NCBI GenBank assembly: GCA_011525915.1
Contig: WYBM01000015.1
Location: forward strand, 310,001 to 374,000
Direction of reading: 5' to 3'
Source: Ardenticatenaceae bacterium
Lineage (GTDB): Bacteria > Chloroflexota > Anaerolineae > Promineifilales > Promineifilaceae
Length of the DNA stretch: 64,000 nucleotides
In this document: positions 53,648 to 61,147 of the stretch, piece by piece
How positions within the stretch are numbered: the first letter of the stretch is position 1
Layout of the letters: each line of letters starts with the position of its first letter
Notes under the pieces: generated by a model
The model's input: the letters and a program-made list of their open reading frames with translations, nothing else
What the model was told of the DNA's origin: nothing
The model's database searches: none
Program-made: the position numbers and the translations under genes

Positions 53648-54045
53648 ACACTAATTCCCCACTGCCGCAGCCGGGCCATGCCTTTAGGCGTCAGCCGCTG
53701 GCGGGTCCAGGGTGGATCCCACACAATGTCCAGGCTTACCTCGGTGACGTCTGCTTCTTGCAACATCCTTTGGCGCACATCATCGATGATAAATTCCATG
53801 CAGGGGCAGCCCATAGCCGTAAAAGTGAGGTGGATGTGTACACGGCCGTTACGAAACTGCAAGCCATAAATCAGACCCATATCTACCACGCTGATAGGCC
53901 ACTCCGGGTCTTCGACTTCTTCTAACGCCGCCCACAGGCGCTGTTCATCTGGCGTAGCCCTGGCCCGCGCTTCTGTGAGCCAGGGGGGTGACGGCCGTGA
54001 ACTTGTAGGGGCAGCCGTGGCCGCTGAAATTGGGTCTTTGCTCAT
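53644..54045 (-). CDS. paaD: PaaD N-terminal half (DUF59/MIP18 Fe-S maturation domain)
   Basis: ATG 54045 overlaps the paaA stop (ATGA), giving 133 residues. It has the MIP18/DUF59 core: LEEVEDPEWPISVVDMGLIYGL and FTAMGCPCMEFIIDDV with the conserved Cys region, ending VWDPPWTRQRLTPKGMARLRQWG. Classical PaaD continues into a zinc ribbon; here the protein ends after the DUF59 part and the ribbon is a separate gene at 52161-52397. PaaD is required to mature the epoxidase in vivo. Confidence 0.85.
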   Translation of the reverse strand: MSKDPISAATAAPTSSRPSPPWLTEARARATPDEQRLWAALEEVEDPEWPISVVDMGLIYGLQFRNGRVHIHLTFTAMGCPCMEFIIDDVRQRMLQEADVTEVSLDIVWDPPWTRQRLTPKGMARLRQWGISV

Positions 54046-55004
54046 GCTACCACCTCTTGCCATGTTTTCTTCTCATGCCTGATGTTATGCAGCTCGTTAT
54101 AGCCGCGCTGGATGTCATCCACAAACTTTTTGTTCATGGGGCCACGTGCTTTCCAACGGGTCATGACTTCGTCCCAGGTAGATTGCCCCTCGGCAAACAA
54201 CCATCGTTTTTCATCGGCCACAAACCGGGCCGGGAAGGGAAAATCAAAGATATACCTCTGCGCAGCTTCGTCCCAATGCACCGGTACATCTAACGCTAAT
54301 GAGTGTAAAAAGGGGATACCTGTACTCAGCCAAATCTGGCGCAGTTGGTCATTGGTGCTGCCCTTAAAACCATAATCAATCTGCTCCGTGTGCTTTTTTA
54401 AATCATCCGGCAGTCCAAACCACTCCATGGTCAGCGGGAACATCCAATCCACCGCCCGTTGTAATTCCGCGTGGCCGCCTGGCTGCTCGTTGATCTTGCG
54501 CATCCATGTTTCCCCATGCCGCAGGTGGAAATTTTCTTCTTTGTCCACCTTAGCCAACGCCCGTTTCCAGGGACCAAAGCTGGTGTGTTTGTAAACATCC
54601 CCCAGCAGCGTAAACCCGGCACGATCATACATAGCATTGGCCACGGCCAGTTCGGCCCACGTCTCCAAGGGCACATCAAAGGCATAGGGATATTTAAACT
54701 CCTCCGCCTTGCGCTCGTAGATAAGCTGCTCTTTGTTGACGCCCAAATCCTCCAGCAGGCGGTAGGCAATGTGGGCATGCCCCAATTCATCTTGAATGAT
54801 GCTCATGGCGGAGAGGTAAGCATTGGTAGAGGGGGCATCTTGTGCCGCCAGGTAATAGGCTGGGGCGCTAATGAGCTCGGTATCGGCGGAGACCGTTAAG
54901 ATCCGCTTCATCCCTTCGATATAAAGAGGGCTCATCTGATCAACCGTCTCAATCAATTTGCCGGCATGAATGCGGTCGAGTAATTGCTGTTCTGTAATCG
55001 TCAT
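54042..55004 (-). CDS. paaA: Phenylacetyl-CoA epoxidase catalytic subunit PaaA
   Basis: 320 residues, full length. Carboxylate-bridged diiron site in a ferritin-like helix bundle: first half with PAYYLAAQDAPSTNAY and SIIQDELGHAHIA, second half with VDKEENFHLRHGETW. PaaA with PaaBC converts phenylacetyl-CoA to the 1,2-epoxide using O2. Its presence shows the organism uses the oxygen-dependent hybrid route for phenylacetate. The gene is followed by overlapping paaD and paaB. Confidence 0.92.
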   Translation of the reverse strand: MTITEQQLLDRIHAGKLIETVDQMSPLYIEGMKRILTVSADTELISAPAYYLAAQDAPSTNAYLSAMSIIQDELGHAHIAYRLLEDLGVNKEQLIYERKAEEFKYPYAFDVPLETWAELAVANAMYDRAGFTLLGDVYKHTSFGPWKRALAKVDKEENFHLRHGETWMRKINEQPGGHAELQRAVDWMFPLTMEWFGLPDDLKKHTEQIDYGFKGSTNDQLRQIWLSTGIPFLHSLALDVPVHWDEAAQRYIFDFPFPARFVADEKRWLFAEGQSTWDEVMTRWKARGPMNKKFVDDIQRGYNELHNIRHEKKTWQEVVA

Positions 55005-55015
55005 CTTGGCCCCTG

Positions 55016-55798
55016 TTACTGCCCTTTGTAAGCTGGCGGTCGTTTCTCAGCAAAAGCGGCAAACCCTTCGGCTGCGTCTGCGGAATCAAACAGCGGCGCA
55101 ATGAGCTGCCGCTCATAGGCCAGGCCAGCGGGCAAATCCATCTGCATGCCGTCATACACGCACCGCTTGATGGCCCCAATGGCCAGGCTGGCGCCGGTTG
55201 CTACTTTGTGGGCGTAGGCTTCGGTCTCTGCCAGCAGCCTGTCTGCGGGAAACACTTTATTCACCAGACCTAGCCGGTGCGCGGCTTCGGGGTCAATGTT
55301 TTCCCCGGTGATCATCATTTCCAGCGCCTTGTTGGCGCCAATAAGGCGGGGCAGCCGCTGGGTACCGCCATTGCCGGGCAGCAAGCCCAGCGTCACTTCA
55401 GGCAGCCCCAGGCGATAGCTGCCCGCGGCGGCAAAACGCAGGTCACAGGCCAGGGCCATTTCCAGGCCGCCTCCCAGGGCATGGCCGTTGATCGCCGCCA
55501 CATATATTTTATGGCTGTGGCCTATCTTTTCCAGAGTGGCATGCGCAAAGTGGATCATGTCCATATTTGCGGCCGTATCATGGGCCATAAACGCCTTAAT
55601 ATCTGCCCCGGCAGAGAAAAATTTCTCTGATGCGCTCTTGAGAATGACAACTTTTACGGCATCGTTCCCGTTGGCTGCTTCTATGGCTGCGTCCAGATCA
55701 CGCATAAAGTTAATTTCATAACTGTTAGCCGGCGGTCGGTTCAGGGTGATGGTGCCCACCGCCCCACTTTGGGAAAACGTTACAACTGTTTCAGACAT
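55016..55798 (-). CDS. Enoyl-CoA hydratase (PaaF-like)
   Basis: 260-residue crotonase with both oxyanion segments (SASEKFFSAGADIKAF; NGHALGGGLEMALACDLRFA) and a complete hydratase motif LPEVTLGLLPGNGGTQRL containing the catalytic Glu. The C-terminus is AFAEKRPPAYKGQ. In the paa pathway such a hydratase acts on 2,3-dehydroadipyl-CoA. It lies 11 bases upstream of paaA. A general fatty-acid hydratase is possible, but the operon position supports a phenylacetate role. Confidence 0.83.
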   Translation of the reverse strand: MSETVVTFSQSGAVGTITLNRPPANSYEINFMRDLDAAIEAANGNDAVKVVILKSASEKFFSAGADIKAFMAHDTAANMDMIHFAHATLEKIGHSHKIYVAAINGHALGGGLEMALACDLRFAAAGSYRLGLPEVTLGLLPGNGGTQRLPRLIGANKALEMMITGENIDPEAAHRLGLVNKVFPADRLLAETEAYAHKVATGASLAIGAIKRCVYDGMQMDLPAGLAYERQLIAPLFDSADAAEGFAAFAEKRPPAYKGQ

Positions 55799-55810
55799 GA
55801 TGCTCCTCTC

Positions 55811-57271
55811 TCAATCCAGCCCGCCAAACACCACACTCTTGGGCTCCAAATAATAATCCAGCGCTTCTGGGCCGTGTTCACGACCAATGCCGCTGGCCTT
55901 CACGCCGCCAAAAGGCAGCTCATCATAGCCGTAGTGAATCTGGTTTACCCACACCATGCCGCTGTCAATTTCACGAGCGGCCTGGTTGGCCCACTTCATG
56001 TTGTTTGTCCAGATGGAAGCGCCCAGACCCCACTGGCTGCTGTTGGCTTTGGCGATAGCTTCATCCAGATCATGTACTTTAAAGACGGGCAGCGCCGGCC
56101 CAAAAACCTCTTCCGTCACCATTTTGCTGTTTTCATCGACATTTACCAGCAGCGCCGGGTTAAGATAGTAGCCATTTTCCACCCCCGGGCCGGTGGGGAT
56201 ATCACCGCCAACAAGCAGTTCGGCGCCTTTGGATACAGCGTCAGCAATCTGGTCCAGCACTTCCTGGCGCTGGCTGGCGGTGTGCAGCGGGCCTATACGG
56301 ATATGGGGTTTTTCGGCTTTGGTACGGCCGTCGCCCGGTTCGTACCGCCTGACCTTACCGGCTAAACTCTCGACAAACTGGTCATAAACATCGGCAAAAA
56401 CATACAGGCGCTTGACGGCCAGGCATGCCTGGCCCGCGTTCCAATAGCGGCCAATCATGGCCCCGTTCACCGCTTTGGCCATGTCGGCATCTGGGCAGAC
56501 GATCATCGGGTCAGAACCACCCAATTCCAACGTCACCCGCTTAAACTTTGGCCCGGCCACCGCCATGACCCGTTGGCCTGTTGCCGAACTACCGGTGAGG
56601 GCCACCCGCTTTACGTCCGGGTGGCTGACCAACTCATGACCCAACGTACCACCTGGTCCGGTAACACCTTGCAGCACGCCTGGGGGCAGCCCGGCTTCGT
56701 TCAGCAGGCCAATGATACGTAACGTGGTCAGCGGCGTGGTGCTGGCCGGTTTGATGATGATGGGGCAGCCGGCTGCCAGGGCAGGGCCTACCTTGGTGCC
56801 CATGAGCGTGATCGGAAAGTTCCAGGGCACAATACCCACCGAAACACCCACCGGCAAAGGCATGATAACGCCGTAGCTCTTGGGGTTCATGGCCGGCGGC
56901 AGCGGCGCCAGCGACCCACGAATTTTGCTCGCCAGATCGGCATAAAAGGCCATGCCGTGTAAAAAGTGGTGCAGTTCACCGCCCGCCTCAAAAAGCGGTT
57001 TGCCCTGTTCCAAAGTCAGCAGTTCAGTGAGTTCAGGTAGGTGTGCCCTGACGTTTTCAATGCCTTTGCGTAACAGGTCGGCGCGGGCATCGGGGGCAGT
57101 TTCCGCCCACAACCGGGCGGCAGCCGTGGCGGCCGCGATAGCGTCACGGGCATCAACCTCACCGCCCAAGGGAGCGGCATCTACGACTTCGCCGTTGGCC
57201 GGGTTTTTGACGTCATACGTCTGGCCGCTGGCGGCGTTCACCCATTCGCCATTGATGTACATTTGAGCCAT
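55811..57271 (-). CDS. NAD(P)-dependent aldehyde dehydrogenase
   Basis: ATG 57271 with GGAGGAGG nine bases upstream gives 486 residues. ALDH superfamily hallmarks: GIVPWNFPI, KPASTTPLT, GSSATGQRV (cofactor loop), LELGGSDPMIV (general base Glu) and NAGQACLAVKRLYVF (nucleophile Cys). First structural gene of the paa operon after tetR. It might oxidise phenylacetaldehyde to phenylacetate, or serve as the dehydrogenase half normally supplied by PaaZ for the ring-opened semialdehyde. The sequence alone does not decide. Confidence 0.87.
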   Translation of the reverse strand: MAQMYINGEWVNAASGQTYDVKNPANGEVVDAAPLGGEVDARDAIAAATAAARLWAETAPDARADLLRKGIENVRAHLPELTELLTLEQGKPLFEAGGELHHFLHGMAFYADLASKIRGSLAPLPPAMNPKSYGVIMPLPVGVSVGIVPWNFPITLMGTKVGPALAAGCPIIIKPASTTPLTTLRIIGLLNEAGLPPGVLQGVTGPGGTLGHELVSHPDVKRVALTGSSATGQRVMAVAGPKFKRVTLELGGSDPMIVCPDADMAKAVNGAMIGRYWNAGQACLAVKRLYVFADVYDQFVESLAGKVRRYEPGDGRTKAEKPHIRIGPLHTASQRQEVLDQIADAVSKGAELLVGGDIPTGPGVENGYYLNPALLVNVDENSKMVTEEVFGPALPVFKVHDLDEAIAKANSSQWGLGASIWTNNMKWANQAAREIDSGMVWVNQIHYGYDELPFGGVKASGIGREHGPEALDYYLEPKSVVFGGLD

Positions 57272-57321
57272 AAAACAGTACCTCCTCCAAGAACGATCAT
57301 CGTCTTGTGTCATCGGCTAAG

Positions 57322-57439
57322 CCTGGTACCAGTCATCAGAAGTCAGTAACCAGTGTTCAGTAACCAGTGTTCAGTAGACTATTTCCAGAGGTAGGCCAGC
57401 ACTGACAACTGGTCACTGATGGCTGAAAACTGATACCAG
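57322..57439. repeat. CAGT/ACTG-rich palindromic intergenic repeat, copy 4
   Basis: Longest copy, filling the tetR-aldehyde dehydrogenase gap. It starts CTGGTACCAGTCATCAGAAG, contains a doubled AACCAGTGTTCAGT, and ends AAACTGATACCAG. The ends are inverted relative to each other, as expected for a small foldable (MITE/REP-like) element. Confidence 0.82.
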
Positions 57440-57459
57440 CCCGCTCTTTGTTTTAACAA

Positions 57460-58053
57460 TTATTGCTGATTACCCAAACCGTCAAAGAACAGATTGATGA
57501 CAAAATCAGCCGTGGCGTGGGCATCACCCAGCACAGCACGGGAATACGGCCGTAACACCACTTCCACCATGGCCACGTGTTCCCAAGAAAGCAGCCGGGG
57601 GTCTTTCTCTTGAATCTCACCATGGGCAATACCCTGGCGAATGATGGCCTCAGCCTGTTCTGGCAAGGCCCGCTGGTAAGCACGTACCAATTGGTCACGC
57701 GCCGGGTCTTTGAAGATGTTGATATCTCGCCGCACCAGCCGCATCAAATCTTGCTGTCTTTCGGGCAGATCGAGGAAAGAATGTGTAAAGAGATACAGGC
57801 GTTCGCGGCACGGCCGTGCCGCGCTTTCCCGGACGACCCTTTCCGTCAGTGTATAAATCTCCGCCAAAAATTTATGCATCATGGTTAGATACAGCGCTTC
57901 CTTGCTGGCAAAGTGATGGTACAGGGCCCCTTTTGTAACCTCAGCGGCCACGGCAATGTGGGCCATGGTGACGTCGGCATAATTTCGTGTCAGAAACAGC
58001 CCTTGTGCGGCTTCTATGATATTGGCAATGGTGGCTGCTGATTTGGCATACAT
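57460..58053 (-). CDS. TetR-family regulator of the paa operon (PaaR-like)
   Basis: ATG 58053 gives 197 residues; a TTG at 58074 is possible, as neither has a clear ribosome site. N-terminal HTH of the TetR type (NIIEAAQGLFLTRNYADVTM, AEVTKGALYHHFASKEALY) and a helical ligand domain. It is first in the aldehyde dehydrogenase-paa operon, and a near-palindromic 18-bp site lies 32 bases upstream. By analogy with PaaR of Thermus (TetR family, responsive to phenylacetyl-CoA) it probably represses the operon until an aryl-CoA binds. The matching site upstream of the PaaK-type ligase at 17.68 kb suggests control of that operon too. Confidence 0.82.
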   Translation of the reverse strand: MYAKSAATIANIIEAAQGLFLTRNYADVTMAHIAVAAEVTKGALYHHFASKEALYLTMMHKFLAEIYTLTERVVRESAARPCRERLYLFTHSFLDLPERQQDLMRLVRRDINIFKDPARDQLVRAYQRALPEQAEAIIRQGIAHGEIQEKDPRLLSWEHVAMVEVVLRPYSRAVLGDAHATADFVINLFFDGLGNQQ

Positions 58054-58085
58054 TGTTTTTATGCGTAAAGGCAAACGGTGAATAC

Positions 58086-58103
58086 ATACCTACTGGTAAG
58101 TAT
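58086..58103 (-). promoter_or_regulatory. Putative TetR operator upstream of tetR-paa
   Basis: ATACCTACTGGTAAGTAT on the plus strand: half-sites ATACCTACT/ATACTTACC agree at 7 of 9 positions. It lies between tetR and the divergent PEP-synthase-like gene and could control both. It is nearly identical (16 of 18) to the site at 17673-17690. Confidence 0.68.
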
Positions 58104-58235
58104 TTTTCAGTTTAACAGCTACCCTTTTACCTGTCAAGGTTCAGGCCACTTATGGCCAGACGGCATTTAAGGGCAGATAAACAGCCGGTTTTATTGCCTC
58201 TGCCGGGCAAGAAAAATCGGTTAAAATTCAGGGGC

Positions 58236-60902
58236 ATGACAACCACACCTTACATCTTACCTTTTTCCCAAAGCGGCACGGCGGATCTGCCTGTGGTGGG
58301 TGGCAAGGGCGCCAACCTGGGTGAAATGGCTCGCACCGGCTTACCTGTGCCGCCGGGGTTTTGCCTGACAACCGCCGCCTTTGCCGCCTTCCTGACGGGC
58401 GCTGACGCCGCCTGGCTCTACGGCCGTCTGGACCAGATTCAGGCCGGTGATCTGGCGGCTGCCCGCCAGGTTGGCCAGGAGATACGGGCCCATTTACAGC
58501 AAACGGCCGTGCCCGACACAGTCGCCGCGGCCGTCCGTGCTGCCTGGCAGGCACAGGGAGTCACCCATGCCTACGCTGTGCGCTCCAGCGCCACGGCTGA
58601 AGATTTACCTGACGCCTCTTTTGCCGGGCAGCAAGACACCTACTTAAATGTACGGGGCGAAACAGACCTGTTGACGGCCGTAAAAAAGTGCTGGATATCC
58701 CTTTTTACTGACCGCGCTATCCTCTATCGCATGCAAAACGGCTTTAACCATCGTGACGTATCACTGGCGGTAGTAGTACAGCAAATGGTCTTCCCCGATG
58801 TCTCCGGTATTCTTTTTACGGCCGATCCGGTGACCAACCACCGAGGGATTGCCAGCATAGACGCCAGCTATGGCCTGGGCGAAGCGCTGGTTTCCGGGCT
58901 GGTATCGGCCGATTTGTACAAGATAGATAAACGTTCATGGCAGGTCGTGGAGACACAAATTGCTGATAAACAGTTGGCCATACGGCCGTCGCCTGATGGC
59001 GGCACCTTTCAGGAAGCGCTGGCAGAGCCACAGCGGCAGGCCAGTGTCCTGACAGACCAGCAGGCTGTAGCCCTGGCGCAGTTGGGGGCCAGCATAGAGG
59101 CCCACTACGGCCGTCCTCAGGACATTGAATGGGCCATGGCCGATGAGCAGCTTTACCTGTTACAAACCCGGCCCATCACCTCCTTGTTTCCTGTGCCTGA
59201 ACCTCTGCCAGCAGATGATGACCTGCACGTTTATTTTAGCTTTGGGCATGGCCAGATGATGACCGACCCCCTGCCAGCCCTGAGTGCCTCTATCTGGCGG
59301 CTCATTTTGCCCTTTGGCAGACCAGCAGGCCTGGCTTATAACCCTTACATGCTGATGGCCGCCGGCCGTCTTTATGTGGACCTTGCCCCCCTACTGCACA
59401 ACCACCTGGGCCACCGTATGTTCCCCAAAGCTATGACCCTTGCTGATCCACTGACGGCGGCGGCCCTTCAGCGCGTGATCAGCCGCACAGAGTTCAAACA
59501 GCGGGCAGCGCCGGCCGTAAAGATATATCAATTGGCCCAAATCTTGTTACCCGTTTTGTGGCAAACGCTGCTTTTGCTCTGGCGCCAGCAGCCAGAGACG
59601 GGGGTTACGGCCGCTTCTGGCTTCATAGAAGCGTATGATGCTCAGGCGCAACAGCAGCTGGCAGCCGCCCCCGACCACCTGCGGCTGCAGACAGCCCAGC
59701 ACCTCATCAGCCGGGTATTCCCCGACTATGCCATGCGCCTGCCGCCTTACATCGCTGCCGGCATAATGGCCCGGGTGCTGTTGGAACGGGTGGCCGGCCA
59801 TCATGCTGACCCGGCGGATATCACGGCCGTGCAGCGTGGGCTGAGCGGCAACGTGACCACCGACATGGATCTGCGTGTGGGCGACCTGGCCGATGCCGCT
59901 CGACGGTCGCCGGAACTGGTCTACTGCCTGCTGACCCATGATCCACAAACGGCTTTAGACACGGCCGTGACCCTGCCGGGGGGGGCTGAATTTCTGGCTG
60001 CCTGGCAGAGCTTTATACACGAGTATGGCATGCGCGGCCCGAGCGAGATTGATATCAGCCGCCCTCGCTGGCGCGATGACCCAGCCTCTTTAATACAGGT
60101 GGTGATCGGCAATTTACAGACAGATGAAATAGGTGGGCATCGCCGTCACCACCAACAGTTGGTTGCCGAAGCAGAAGCTGCCGCCGCCCGGCTGATTCAG
60201 GGGGCACAGCGTGGCATTGGCGGGCGCATACGCATGGCCGTTGTGCGGCGGCTGGTACGTGCCGCCCGCGGTTACTTGCCCATACGGGAACACCCCAAAT
60301 TCATGTTGATCCGACTGCTGGGGCACACCCGGCAAATTATCTTAGAGATCGCGGACCAGTGGGTGGCCGACGGCCGTATCCGCCACCGTGACGACATCTG
60401 GCATCTAGAACTACATGAGGTGGTTGATGCCCTGGCCAACCCGTTAGAAGATGTACGGCCGTGCATTGACCAGCGCCAGGCAGATATGGCCCGTTACCGC
60501 CAGATGCGTCCACCGCGCCTCATCACCAGTGATGGTGAAATTCCCCCCACCCAATACGCCAACGTCAACATACCACCTGGCGCGCTGCCCGGTAGCCCCG
60601 TTTCGGCTGGTGTTATAGAAGGCCTGGCCCATGTTATCCTTGACCCTACCAAAGAAGCGTTGCAGAAAGGTGAAATCCTCGTGGCCCCCTTCACGGACCC
60701 CGGCTGGACGCCTCTTTTTATCAACGCTGCCGGGTTGGTGTTGGAAGTAGGTGGATTGATGACCCACGGTTCTGTGGTGGCCCGCGAGTATGGCATCCCG
60801 GCGGTGGTGGGCGTTGTGGACGCTACCAGTCACATCCGTACCGGGCAGCGTATTCGTGTGCAAGGGGACCTGGGGTATGTAGAGGTATTAAACGAAATAT
60901 AA
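58236..60902 (+). CDS. PEP-synthase-like phosphotransferase (rifampicin phosphotransferase-type)
   Basis: ATG 58236 after AGGGGC gives 888 residues. Three-part layout: N-terminal ATP-grasp domain (GGKGANLGEM, YAVRSSATAEDLPDASFAGQQDTYLN, DIEWAMADEQLYLLQTRP), a long helical middle domain (about 340-760), and a C-terminal swivelling His domain (GGLMTHGSVVAREYGIPAVVG, His844). The absence of the PEP-binding TIM barrel rules out true PEP synthase. The layout and length match rifampicin phosphotransferases, which use ATP to phosphorylate the drug on the 21-OH. Many environmental homologues have unknown acceptors, so the substrate is open. It is divergent from tetR and might be co-regulated. Confidence 0.8.
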   Translation: MTTTPYILPFSQSGTADLPVVGGKGANLGEMARTGLPVPPGFCLTTAAFAAFLTGADAAWLYGRLDQIQAGDLAAARQVGQEIRAHLQQTAVPDTVAAAVRAAWQAQGVTHAYAVRSSATAEDLPDASFAGQQDTYLNVRGETDLLTAVKKCWISLFTDRAILYRMQNGFNHRDVSLAVVVQQMVFPDVSGILFTADPVTNHRGIASIDASYGLGEALVSGLVSADLYKIDKRSWQVVETQIADKQLAIRPSPDGGTFQEALAEPQRQASVLTDQQAVALAQLGASIEAHYGRPQDIEWAMADEQLYLLQTRPITSLFPVPEPLPADDDLHVYFSFGHGQMMTDPLPALSASIWRLILPFGRPAGLAYNPYMLMAAGRLYVDLAPLLHNHLGHRMFPKAMTLADPLTAAALQRVISRTEFKQRAAPAVKIYQLAQILLPVLWQTLLLLWRQQPETGVTAASGFIEAYDAQAQQQLAAAPDHLRLQTAQHLISRVFPDYAMRLPPYIAAGIMARVLLERVAGHHADPADITAVQRGLSGNVTTDMDLRVGDLADAARRSPELVYCLLTHDPQTALDTAVTLPGGAEFLAAWQSFIHEYGMRGPSEIDISRPRWRDDPASLIQVVIGNLQTDEIGGHRRHHQQLVAEAEAAAARLIQGAQRGIGGRIRMAVVRRLVRAARGYLPIREHPKFMLIRLLGHTRQIILEIADQWVADGRIRHRDDIWHLELHEVVDALANPLEDVRPCIDQRQADMARYRQMRPPRLITSDGEIPPTQYANVNIPPGALPGSPVSAGVIEGLAHVILDPTKEALQKGEILVAPFTDPGWTPLFINAAGLVLEVGGLMTHGSVVAREYGIPAVVGVVDATSHIRTGQRIRVQGDLGYVEVLNEI

Positions 60903-61087
60903 CCGTTCATTACCGGTAATTGCTATGTGTAGGTATGATGAAAAAGCATTCCCCCTCTTGGCATTAACCGGACTAATACCAAACCCGTTGCCAAACTAAA
61001 CAAGCCACCTGAGATGATGGGCCTAATGATGCTGCTGTACCAATAGTATGAGTGTACACGATTACAAGCACTTATTATACTAAAAAG

Positions 61088-61116
61088 TCCTCGACCTCTT
61101 GGAAAGAGGTCGAGGA
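61088..61116 (-). terminator. Intrinsic terminator for the CARDB/PKD gene
   Basis: 13-bp perfect stem (TCCTCGACCTCTT / AAGAGGTCGAGGA) with a GGA loop. On the minus strand it is followed by ACTTTTTAGT, so it ends the minus-strand gene whose stop is at 61148. The rest of 60903-61147 holds nothing else I can name. Confidence 0.8.
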
Positions 61117-61147
61117 TCTTTCACTTGCTTACAAGCTGACCGTACGG

